A DNA stretch of 12,219 nucleotides, taken from the NCBI GenBank assembly GCA_945957305.1, contig CAMFLN010000023.1, positions 1 through 12,219 on the forward strand, given 5' to 3'. Positions 6,311 through 12,219 of the stretch are shown in pieces (the stretch's first letter is position 1; each line of letters opens with the position of its first letter). The stretch is from an uncultured Planctomycetaceae bacterium. Lineage in GTDB: Bacteria > Planctomycetota > Planctomycetia > Pirellulales > JACPPG01. The translations under genes were made by a program, and so were the position numbers. The notes beneath the pieces were generated by a model. The model was not told where the DNA came from. It made no database searches and saw only the letters and a list, made by a program, of their open reading frames with translations.

Positions 6311-7789
6311 ATGGACGATAAGCTGCAGTACGAGGGCATCACGTTCGACGACGTTCTGCTCGAACCCCGGTTTAGCGAAGTCGTGCCCGGCGAGTGCGAC
6401 GTCTCGACCCGGCTCACCCGGCGCATCAAGCTCAACATCCCCCTCGTCTCGTCCCCGATGGACACGGTGACCGAGAGCGAGATGGCGATCGCCCTGGCCC
6501 AGGAAGGCGGTCTTGGCGTCATTCACAAAAACATGTCGGTCGACGCCCAGACCAAAGAGGTCGACAAGGTCAAGCGTAGCGCCAACGGGATCATCTTCGA
6601 CCCCGTGACGCTGCAGCCCGACGCCACGGTCGGCAAAGCCCGCGAGATCATGGCCGTGCACAACGTCTCGGGCTTGCCGATCACCGACGCCGCGGGCCGG
6701 CTGGCCGGCATCCTCACCCGCCGCGATTTGCGGTTTCTCGAAGCTAGCGACATCCGCATCGCCGAGGTCATGACCCGCGAGCACCTCGTAACGGCCACGG
6801 GGAATGTATCGCTTGAGGAAGCTGAAAAGATCTTGATGGCAAATAAGGTCGAGAAACTTCTACTGGTTGACGAAAATAACAGACTGACCGGACTGATTAC
6901 GATCAAAGACATCGACAAAATGCGTCGCTTTCCCAATGCCTGCAAAGATAGGCAAGGCAGGTTGCGGGTCGGTGCTGCTATCGGAGTTCACGAATACGGG
7001 CGGGCCGAAAGCCTGATTAGTAAAGACGTTGACGTGCTGGTGGTCGACAGCGCCCATGGCCATTCGACCAACGTCATCGAGACCGTCCGAGAGTTGAAGA
7101 AACGCTGGGACATCGATGTCGTCGCCGGAAACATTGCTACCAAGGAGGGTTGCCAAGACCTGGTTGCCGCCGGGGCGGATGCTGTCAAAGTGGGGATCGG
7201 GCCAGGCTCGATCTGCACAACCCGGGTGATCTCGGGGGTCGGCGTTCCGCAGATCACGGCCATTTACCAGGCTGCCAAAGCTGCTAGCGCCGCTGGCATT
7301 CCGATCATCGCCGATGGCGGTATCCGCTACTCGGGCGATTTGACGAAAGCCCTCGCGGCGGGAGCACATTCGGTGATGATCGGCGGACTGTTCGCCGGCC
7401 TGGCCGAAAGCCCAGGCGAGCAGATTTTGTATCAAGGACGAACGTTCAAGATTTATCGCGGCATGGGTTCGATGGGGGCCATGGTCAAGGGCTCCAGCGA
7501 ACGATACCGACAAAGTGGAGAACGCGGCAGCGAAAAATTCGTGCCCGAAGGAGTCGAAGGGCGCGTGCCCTTCAAAGGACACTTAAGCGCGTTCGTCTAT
7601 CAACTGATAGGCGGGTTGCGGGCGGGCATGGGCTACTGCGGCACCAGAGCCATTGAGGATTTGCGAAGGGATGCGCGATTCATTCAAGTCACCGCGGCGA
7701 GCGTGCGAGAGAGCCACCCTCATGACATTGCCATTACGCAGGAAGCACCCAATTACAGCGCCCAGTACGCGTCAGGCGAAGGGGGTTAG
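6311..7789 (+). CDS. guaB: IMP dehydrogenase (inosine-5'-monophosphate dehydrogenase)
   Basis: This cytoplasmic enzyme oxidises IMP to XMP with NAD+, the committed step of guanine nucleotide synthesis. The 492-residue length fits bacterial IMPDH. The (beta/alpha)8 barrel starts at [14 protein letters not shown] (11-24). Residues about 95-205 form the inserted pair of CBS domains (Bateman module) that binds regulatory nucleotides. The catalytic loop is [10 protein letters not shown] (297-306) with Cys302. DGGIRYSGD (335-343), GMGSMGAM (384-391), the flap Arg-Tyr (398-399) in GSSERYRQ and [11 protein letters not shown] (413-423) complete the active site, so it should be active. The start is fixed by GGAGG eight bases upstream. 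Codon use changes sharply near codon 160: about 89 percent of third positions are G or C before it and about half in the next 77 codons (hand count). The 3' end overlaps the next gene by 68 bases. Confidence 0.97.
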   Translation: MDDKLQYEGITFDDVLLEPRFSEVVPGECDVSTRLTRRIKLNIPLVSSPMDTVTESEMAIALAQEGGLGVIHKNMSVDAQTKEVDKVKRSANGIIFDPVTLQPDATVGKAREIMAVHNVSGLPITDAAGRLAGILTRRDLRFLEASDIRIAEVMTREHLVTATGNVSLEEAEKILMANKVEKLLLVDENNRLTGLITIKDIDKMRRFPNACKDRQGRLRVGAAIGVHEYGRAESLISKDVDVLVVDSAHGHSTNVIETVRELKKRWDIDVVAGNIATKEGCQDLVAAGADAVKVGIGPGSICTTRVISGVGVPQITAIYQAAKAASAAGIPIIADGGIRYSGDLTKALAAGAHSVMIGGLFAGLAESPGEQILYQGRTFKIYRGMGSMGAMVKGSSERYRQSGERGSEKFVPEGVEGRVPFKGHLSAFVYQLIGGLRAGMGYCGTRAIEDLRRDARFIQVTAASVRESHPHDIAITQEAPNYSAQYASGEGG

Positions 7790-9002
7790 CCGCCTCGCCA
7801 CGGGCGCGCGACGGGCTTTCGCCTCGCTCGCCCTGGTGTTGGCCACGGCCACACCGGGCTGGGCTGGCCATGAGCCGAGCACCGCAAAAGACGCCGAAAG
7901 CTCGGCCAAGACTTCATCCACGAGCGGGACAAAGCCCACTCATCTCAGCCGCTCGACCTTGAAATGGCGTGTTCCTCAGACTGACGCTCAGCCCGCCGCC
8001 GTCGCGGAACAGCCGGCGCCGGAGAACAGCGAACCGAAAGAGGCGGCGGCGCAAGAGAAAGCCGCTGTGCACGCGAGCGAGGCGCCGGCCGTCACCAAGA
8101 AGGCCGCTCCGATCAAATCGCGTGTCAGTGTCGTTACGGCGAAACCGGTCACTACGGCCAAGGAATCACTCGCCGCTGAACCGGCCGAATTGCCACCGAT
8201 CGAAGCTAAACCGATCCAGGCGCCGCGGACGCGTTCGCGTGTCGAACGATTGAGCGATGCGGCTCCTTCGCCGCATTCCAGCCAAACGGTCGACAGCCGC
8301 AGCAGCTCTTTGAAGATCATCACGGCGTCGCATGATGAGCCGCAGATCGACCCGTTTGCCGAGGATGAGCTGCCGGTGCTGAAAACCGCGCAAAAGCCGG
8401 AAACCAAGCGTGCGATTCAAGCTGGCATGCAGGATCGCAGCGCGATCGAGGATCCGTTCGGCGATCAAGCGCCCAAGTTGGAACGTGTCCCGTCGGTCGC
8501 GCCGCCCGAACGCGCCCCGCCGGATGAAATGACGCAAGCCCCCAATTCGCTGCCGTACCAATGCCCGACGCCGAAAGAATACGTCAAGCGTCTCGCGGAC
8601 ATCAGCACCAATATCGCCGCCGAGCCGGGCGAGTTCCCGGTCGAGTGCGGTTTGGGCAACGAACAATTCTCGCCGCGCAGCTTTGAAGGAACGCTGTTCG
8701 CGTGGAAGGCTTCGTCGCTCTGCCACAAGCCGCTGTACTTCGAAGACGTCGAGTTGGAACGCTACGGCCAGACTTGCTCGCCGCTGTTCCAACCGCTCTT
8801 GTCGGCTGCCAAGTTCTACCTGACGCTGCCGATCTTGCCCTACAAGATGGGGCTTGAGCCACCGTGCGAGTGCATCTACCCGTTGGGATACTACCGGCCG
8901 GGCAGCTGCGCCCCGTTCATCATCCCGCCGGTGCCCATCAGCTTGCGAGGCGCTTTGCTGGAAGCAGGCGTGTGGGTGGCGGGCGTAGCGCTGGTGCCGT
9001 AA
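7722..9002 (+). CDS. Secreted low-complexity protein with cysteine-containing C-terminal domain, function unknown
   Basis: Starting at ATG 7722 the protein has 426 residues; the frame is also open to TTG 7653. No usable start lies after the guaB stop, because the signal-peptide core spans the first in-frame GTG, so the gene overlaps guaB by at least 68 bases. Residues about 24-48 ([21 protein letters not shown]) look like an export signal with a long basic leader. Residues about 50-275 are rich in Ala, Pro, Lys, Glu and Ser, probably unstructured, and contain two similar short words, [11 protein letters not shown] and [10 protein letters not shown]. Residues 278-426 are ordered, with seven cysteines, aromatic clusters ([31 protein letters not shown]) and hydrophobic segments near the end ([20 protein letters not shown]). 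This C-terminal pattern recalls an unnamed planctomycete family from memory. It is probably periplasmic or outer-membrane associated; no function is claimed. Confidence 0.8.
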   Translation: MTLPLRRKHPITAPSTRQAKGVSRLATGARRAFASLALVLATATPGWAGHEPSTAKDAESSAKTSSTSGTKPTHLSRSTLKWRVPQTDAQPAAVAEQPAPENSEPKEAAAQEKAAVHASEAPAVTKKAAPIKSRVSVVTAKPVTTAKESLAAEPAELPPIEAKPIQAPRTRSRVERLSDAAPSPHSSQTVDSRSSSLKIITASHDEPQIDPFAEDELPVLKTAQKPETKRAIQAGMQDRSAIEDPFGDQAPKLERVPSVAPPERAPPDEMTQAPNSLPYQCPTPKEYVKRLADISTNIAAEPGEFPVECGLGNEQFSPRSFEGTLFAWKASSLCHKPLYFEDVELERYGQTCSPLFQPLLSAAKFYLTLPILPYKMGLEPPCECIYPLGYYRPGSCAPFIIPPVPISLRGALLEAGVWVAGVALVP

Positions 9003-9008
9003 CGGAGG

Positions 9009-9082
9009 GCAGTAGTTAGTAGTCGGTAGTTAGTAGTCAAAGCGGTAGTACAGACAACTGTCTACTGATTACTGGCTACTGC
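9009..9082. repeat. Long imperfect hairpin repeat between convergent genes
   Basis: The left arm is 9009-9038 and the right arm 9053-9082, with a 14-base loop. Of 30 paired positions I count 23 Watson-Crick pairs, 5 G-U pairs and 2 mismatches in the plus-strand transcript. The left arm itself contains a tandem repeat of about 14 bases built on GTAGTTAGTAGTC. It lies between two genes pointing at each other and could serve as a bidirectional terminator, but it lacks a T-run and looks more like a dispersed palindromic repeat. The right arm overlaps the last codons of the zinc-ribbon gene. Confidence 0.65.
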
Positions 9083-9305
9083 TCCCGCATCCCCCGGTGC
9101 CGCACCAGGGGGCGCCGCATCCGCCGGCGCGTGGTTGTGGCGAACAGACCGGCAAACTGCCGTTCTTCATATGAGCGGCCGGAACGCTGAGCTGCTTTTC
9201 CAGCCGCGTGCTGCCGCAATCAGGGCAAGCCGGCTTCTCATCGCCGCGTACCAGAACCTCGACATGTTCGCCGCAGCCGGCGCAAGCGTATTCGTACAAG
9301 GGCAT
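9069..9305 (-). CDS. FmdB-type small zinc-ribbon protein
   Basis: The 78-residue protein has the typical start MPLYEYACAGCGEHVEVLV and four cysteines spaced as a zinc ribbon: C8-x2-C11 and C27-x2-C30, the latter in PACPDCGSTRLEKQ. Members of this FmdB regulatory-protein/zinc-ribbon family are widespread, and their exact role is mostly unknown; one was described near formamidase genes as a regulator. The C-terminal part has further cysteines (54, 63, 68, 73) in a glycine-rich tail, GGCGAPWCGTGGCG, which could bind a second metal ion or be disordered. The final Ser-Ser-Ser-Gln and stop codon come from the right arm of the hairpin repeat, so the natural C-terminus may have been changed by that repeat. 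The start is ATG at 9305 with only a weak AAGAAG-type ribosome site. Confidence 0.88.
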   Translation of the reverse strand: MPLYEYACAGCGEHVEVLVRGDEKPACPDCGSTRLEKQLSVPAAHMKNGSLPVCSPQPRAGGCGAPWCGTGGCGSSSQ

Positions 9306-9346
9306 GGTCGTGCTTCTTTGTTAGGAAGGGTTCTGACGGTCGCTCT

Positions 9347-9376
9347 ATTGTAGCGCACCAGCGATCGTTGGATCAA
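9347..9376 (-). promoter_or_regulatory. Sigma70-like promoter of the zinc-ribbon gene
   Basis: On the minus strand TTGATC (9371-9376) and TACAAT (9347-9352) are separated by 18 bases. The start of transcription would be near 9340, giving a leader of about 35 bases before the ATG at 9305. The -10 box matches 5 of 6 and the -35 box 4 of 6 consensus positions. Confidence 0.55.
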
Positions 9377-9434
9377 TCCGCGCGGCGACTCCTCTGCGGA
9401 CGGGCGGAGGGGGTCGATTCGCGCGGCGCCCTGC

Positions 9435-9440
9435 TACAAT
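9435..9440 (+). promoter_or_regulatory. Possible -10 box of nnrE, suggesting a leaderless transcript
   Basis: TACAAT (5 of 6 to consensus) ends six bases before the ATG at 9447. If used, transcription would start at or next to the A of the start codon. No ribosome-binding site precedes that ATG, which agrees with a leaderless message, but no convincing -35 element is present at the proper distance. Confidence 0.35.
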
Positions 9441-9446
9441 TTCTCC

Positions 9447-10127
9447 ATGACTATCCCCACACTCAATCGGCAGCAATCGCAAGAAGTTGATCGCCGCGCC
9501 GTGGCCGAATACGGCATGACCGGTCTGGTGCTGATGGAAAACGCCGGGCGGGGTGTCGTTGACGTGCTCGAACGGCTGGGGATGCACGGCCCTGTCGTCG
9601 TCTGCTGCGGCCGTGGCAACAACGGCGGCGATGGTTTTGTGATCGCCCGGCACCTCGACCTGCGCGGTCACGAGGTGCGTGTCGGCCTATGGTGCGACCC
9701 CGCCAGTCTCGCAGGGGATGCCGCGGCGAACTATGCGATTCTGTCGAAGTCGGACGTGCCGATCCAACAATTCGGCTCAGTGCACGATGAGGCGCAACTC
9801 GCCGAATTCTTACAGAGCGCGGCGTGGATCGTTGACGCGCTGCTGGGCACCGGCTCGCGCGGGGACCCGCGACCGCCGCTGGACGCCGTGATCGATCAGT
9901 TGAACAATCATCCCGCTGCTAAACTCGCGGTCGATCTGCCCAGCGGATTGGACTGCGACACGGGTGCTGCATCGTGCCACACGATCCGGGCTCAACACAC
10001 CTGCACGTTCGTCGCGCAGAAAACGGGCTTTTTGACTGCCGGCAGCAATGCTTACACCGGCCAGGTGCACGTGCTGGATATTGGTGCGCCACGCAAGCTG
10101 ATCGAAGATTGCCTCGCCCGTGCATAG
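9447..10127 (+). CDS. nnrE: NAD(P)H-hydrate epimerase (YjeF N-terminal domain), stand-alone
   Basis: The enzyme interconverts the R and S forms of hydrated NADH and NADPH so that a partner dehydratase can restore the cofactor, a metabolite-repair function in the cytoplasm. The 226 residues cover just the YjeF_N domain. MENAGRG (30-36) and the nucleotide loop GRGNNGGDGFVIARHL (55-70) are nearly canonical. DALLGTGSRG (130-139) and AVDLPSGLD (161-169) supply the active-site aspartate and phosphate-contacting residues. The C-terminal ADP/ATP-dependent dehydratase domain (NnrD) found fused in E. coli YjeF is absent, so the dehydratase must be encoded elsewhere. The start is ATG 9447, six bases after a possible -10 box and without a ribosome site. 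The gene is divergent from the zinc-ribbon gene. Confidence 0.92.
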   Translation: MTIPTLNRQQSQEVDRRAVAEYGMTGLVLMENAGRGVVDVLERLGMHGPVVVCCGRGNNGGDGFVIARHLDLRGHEVRVGLWCDPASLAGDAAANYAILSKSDVPIQQFGSVHDEAQLAEFLQSAAWIVDALLGTGSRGDPRPPLDAVIDQLNNHPAAKLAVDLPSGLDCDTGAASCHTIRAQHTCTFVAQKTGFLTAGSNAYTGQVHVLDIGAPRKLIEDCLARA

Positions 10128-10647
10128 AGATTAAGCCCGCTTTCCCCGCTGACGCAAGAGATGCAGAGGGGATCTGCCACGACAGACTGCTTGTCCTGAG
10201 GTCGCTTCTGCGGGGCACCTCTCATCCGGGGCGTCAGCGAACTCCAAGGATCAATTTCTCTGCGGTTGCACAAACTTGTGCCGTCAGAGCAACCATGCGA
10301 TTAGCCATTGCCGAGCGGCTTCTCGGCTCGTTCAGCAGCGAGGGGCAAGTGCGTTCAATGCTCCGCCGTCCCGCAAAGCCATTGCTGGACAACGATTCAA
10401 TTGCCACAGTTCTGGAAGCGGATAATCCTTTCGGCCTTGGCTACTCAAGCCGGCTTACCGACCGACGAACGAAACGACTGGTAGGATTTAACTATTGCCA
10501 GTGCTCCTCGCAGCACAACAATAGTAGTTTTGCATATACATCTCACGCAATAATCTGTTACATATTGCCAAATACACGCTACTTGCAGTCATGACTCTCA
10601 TCACACGCCTTTTCAACTGGCGCTCGCTGCACACACCGAGGATTCCC
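10128..10647. other. Non-coding gap with several inverted repeats
   Basis: I see no convincing gene in these 520 bases. Inverted pairs include CGCTGACGC (10147-10155) with GCGTCAGCG (10231-10239), GGTTGC (10264-10269) with GCAACC (10289-10294) around GCACAA/TTGTGC, and GCCGAG-CGGCTT-CTCGGC (10310-10327). An open frame from ATG 10295 to 10594 (99 codons) has no ribosome site and no recognisable fold. From about 10485 the sequence becomes AT-rich, and TTGCAT (10530-10535) with TAATCT (10551-10556) is a weak promoter candidate with a short 15-base spacer. Confidence 0.45.
10491..10529 (+). terminator. Two-tier hairpin followed by TTTT, terminator-like
   Basis: An outer stem ACTATTG (10491-10497) / CAATAGT (10519-10525) encloses an inner stem GTGCT (10501-10505) / AGCAC (10512-10516) with a six-base loop. 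AG and then four T follow (to about 10530). It is the most terminator-like structure in the gap and would insulate the downstream gene from nnrE transcription. The T-run is short, so efficiency is uncertain. Confidence 0.4.
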
Positions 10648-11790
10648 ATGAGTGACAAGACCTTCCTTAAGCTGGGGAAATCGAAACTCCAGGAATTGAG
10701 CATTCAAGTACTCATCGGATTCATCCTGATCGCCATCGGCATCTTTTTGAATTTCGTAACCGACTCGCCGCGTGCGACCGCTGACAGCGCAGCACACGCC
10801 CCGGGCACTCCAGAAGCAGCTGTGGTTGCGCCAGCCGAGTCATCGCAAGAGTGGGTCACGATCGTGCACCATATCGGCACTGCGATCTTGACGGCGGGAA
10901 TGCTTATGGTGACGGTCGAACTGTACGCCAAATACCGTGAAGCGAGAAATCACGACAAGAGCCGCCAGGAGCAGCAGCAATATATTGCGCGACTGCAAGA
11001 GGCGCATAGCGACGCAGTTCTGAGCGACCTCCTGCACGACCCGGCAATCTTTCAACAAATCAAGTCCGTCGTTATTCAAGAACGCTGCATCCGCCGCAAC
11101 ATGAAAGCGATTGTTCACTTGCAGTGGAACGACAACAAGGACGGAATCATCAAGATTCTCGATTTGTCCTACGATATCGAAAACACTTCCACCGGCACAG
11201 CAGTCATTCCCGTTAAAACAAGACTGGCGATCGAAGATCGGGATGACACCACCTCTCGCATTGAATCGCTGGAGATCACATCCTCTTCAGGCCGGTTATA
11301 CGTCGCAATCCCAGGGACCGACCAGCGGCACCCGGTGGAAACTTCAACATCACTTCGCTTCAGCAAAGACGAACTTGTAAAAGCCGGTATCGTGACACGC
11401 CACGATTACGACCTACGCTCGCACCTTGAGATTGAACTTGAGAGCAAGCAAACGGCACACATCAGCTACATTCAGCAAACGATGGAGAAGTGCGAAAGTG
11501 ATTGCAGTGTCTTGTGCACGGTACCGACGGTGGGGCTCGAGGTCATTGTCAATCCGGAGCGACTAATCGGCGTATCAGGAGCCCTGCATCACCCGTCGGG
11601 GCAGACAATTCGCAGCGATGCCGCTGTGACCTGGCTGAAGATTGAAGGTGCGGTACTGCCATACCAAGGAATTGTCTTCGACTGGTGGCCCATGACAGAC
11701 AAGGGTACAGAGCCGTCGGCCCCCGCGCACACACCCCCCGATATTGCACCAGTTGAAAGAGAGGAATCTCTGATTGCCGCCAAATCGTAA
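10648..11790 (+). CDS. Two-helix membrane protein with coiled coil and cytoplasmic domain, function unknown
   Basis: ATG 10648 is preferred over the in-frame ATG 10591 because GAGGA (10638-10642) sits five bases before it; the product has 380 residues. Helix 1 is about 17-38 (LSIQVLIGFILIAIGIFLNF). An Ala/Pro-rich external loop follows (39-70), then helix 2 at about 72-93 (VHHIGTAILTAGMLMVTVEL). Residues 94-125 are charged and Gln-rich and look like a coiled coil. Residues about 125-345 are soluble and apparently beta-rich (alternating hydrophobic stretches such as GIIKILDLSYDIENTS), with three cysteines close together (282-290). Residues 351-380 form a Pro/Glu-rich tail. Both ends should be cytoplasmic. 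I do not recognise the family; the layout resembles membrane-anchored sensors or effectors, which is inference only. Base composition is clearly lower in GC than in nnrE, suggesting acquisition. Confidence 0.8.
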   Translation: MSDKTFLKLGKSKLQELSIQVLIGFILIAIGIFLNFVTDSPRATADSAAHAPGTPEAAVVAPAESSQEWVTIVHHIGTAILTAGMLMVTVELYAKYREARNHDKSRQEQQQYIARLQEAHSDAVLSDLLHDPAIFQQIKSVVIQERCIRRNMKAIVHLQWNDNKDGIIKILDLSYDIENTSTGTAVIPVKTRLAIEDRDDTTSRIESLEITSSSGRLYVAIPGTDQRHPVETSTSLRFSKDELVKAGIVTRHDYDLRSHLEIELESKQTAHISYIQQTMEKCESDCSVLCTVPTVGLEVIVNPERLIGVSGALHHPSGQTIRSDAAVTWLKIEGAVLPYQGIVFDWWPMTDKGTEPSAPAHTPPDIAPVEREESLIAAKS

Positions 11791-11831
11791 GCGAAACTGC
11801 CTTTGCTCACCTCTCCACAATGGCCGGTTCC

Positions 11832-11856
11832 ACAGTTCGCTGCCGGTGACAACTGT
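11832..11856. terminator. Weak inverted repeat between convergent genes
   Basis: ACAGTT (11832-11837) and AACTGT (11851-11856) can pair around a 13-base loop in the 107-base gap between two convergent genes. There is no T-run on either side, so a terminator role is only suggested by position. Nothing else stands out in this gap. Confidence 0.22.
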
Positions 11857-11897
11857 AGCTGACCGCTTCGGAATGAGGGCAGCAATTCCACTGAAAG

Positions 11898-12219
11898 TTA
11901 CGGCGCCAGCAACAAGCGTCCCGGCACTTGCAGGTAGCCCTTCACTTCGTTGAGGAAGCGCGCGGCCACGGCCCCGTCGACCAGGCGATGGTCGTACGAC
12001 AGGCTCAGCGGCATCATCAGCCGGATCTTAATCTCGTCCTCGATCACGATCGGCAGCTTGCGAGAACGCCCCAGCAGCAGCACGGCCACTTCCGGGTGAT
12101 TGATGATGGGCGTCGAATAAGTCCCGCCAATCGCACCGAGGTTGCTGATCGTGAACGTGCCGCCACGCAGGTCTTCGACGGCGAACTGGTTGTTGCGCCC
12201 TTTGTTCGCCACGTCGTTC
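11898..12219 (-). CDS. 2-oxoacid dehydrogenase E2 component, C-terminal acyltransferase part (partial)
   Basis: The visible 107 residues are the end of a dihydrolipoamide acyltransferase, which transfers the acyl group from lipoyl-lysine to CoA and forms the core of pyruvate or branched-chain 2-oxoacid dehydrogenase complexes. GGTFTISNLGAIGGTYSTPI and NHPEVAVLLLGRS are family signatures. SYDHRLVDGAVAARFL carries the catalytic DHRxxDG motif with its His and Asp intact. The spacing and the IINHPEVA wording fit pyruvate or branched-chain enzymes better than the succinyltransferase, but the lipoyl and E1/E3-binding domains lie beyond the window edge, so no symbol is given. The frame continues past 12219 and the GTG at 12212 is an internal valine, not a start. 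The gene converges on the membrane-protein gene. Confidence 0.93.
   Translation of the reverse strand, partial: NDVANKGRNNQFAVEDLRGGTFTISNLGAIGGTYSTPIINHPEVAVLLLGRSRKLPIVIEDEIKIRLMMPLSLSYDHRLVDGAVAARFLNEVKGYLQVPGRLLLAP

Noticed and set aside
6860..7582. Minus-strand open frame of 240 codons opposite guaB
   Set aside because: It covers the catalytic part of IMP dehydrogenase in antisense, has no ribosome site or recognisable domain, and is explained by the codon structure of guaB.
8166..8792. Minus-strand open frame of 208 codons, Arg-rich, opposite the secreted protein gene
   Set aside because: Its composition is the antisense of an Ala/Pro/Lys-rich region, and the plus-strand frame has an export signal and an ordered C-terminal domain.
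9009..9038. Tandem repeat as a possible CRISPR array or replication iteron
   Set aside because: There are only two adjacent copies with no spacers, and the copies are part of a hairpin arm; no cas or replication gene is near.
10295..10594. Possible 99-codon gene after nnrE
   Set aside because: There is no ribosome-binding site, it overlaps several hairpins and runs into the AT-rich promoter-like region, and the translated sequence shows no domain pattern.
12210..12212. GTG as the start of a small acyltransferase gene
   Set aside because: The frame stays open to the window edge, and the protein family requires several hundred residues upstream, so this GTG is an internal valine.

Overview
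This window looks like chromosomal DNA from a planctomycete, probably of the Pirellula/Blastopirellula type. That is inferred from gene content: an FHA-GAF-PP2C phosphatase, a secreted prenyltransferase-repeat protein, a cytoplasmic Gfo/Idh/MocA oxidoreductase, a cysteine-containing secreted protein of a kind I associate with planctomycetes, and high-GC core genes with loose spacing. No rRNA, tRNA, CRISPR array or transposase gene is visible. Function calls rest on motifs read by eye; no database search was run.

Left part (1-3803, all minus strand). A secreted protein with squalene-cyclase-type repeats and a C-terminal HEAT-like segment has a good sigma70-like promoter. Two bases after its stop codon, a membrane-protein gene starts with GTG and runs off the window, so the two look like one operon. 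Upstream lies a 579-codon signalling protein (FHA, GAF, SpoIIE-type PP2C phosphatase) with its own strong promoter.

Middle part (4080-9002, plus strand). This holds a Gfo/Idh/MocA oxidoreductase, a small SAM-dependent methyltransferase-like protein, and IMP dehydrogenase (guaB, purine synthesis) behind a 303-base leader that carries an 11-base-arm palindrome. A secreted low-complexity protein of unknown function overlaps the guaB 3' end by 68 bases. A long imperfect hairpin separates it from a convergent FmdB-type zinc-ribbon gene, and the hairpin's right arm supplies the last codons and stop of that gene.

Right part (9306-12219). A divergent promoter region serves the zinc-ribbon gene and nnrE (NAD(P)H-hydrate epimerase, metabolite repair). 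A 520-base gap with several hairpins follows, then an AT-richer gene for an unrecognised protein with two membrane helices, a predicted coiled coil and a soluble domain. The window ends in the convergent 3' part of a 2-oxoacid dehydrogenase E2 acyltransferase gene.

The genes do not form one pathway. The best candidates for something undescribed are the two-helix membrane protein in its compositionally distinct patch, the unknown secreted protein coupled to guaB, and the prenyltransferase-repeat/HEAT protein with its membrane partner. A sharp codon-composition break inside guaB and several different intergenic palindromic repeats also deserve a look.
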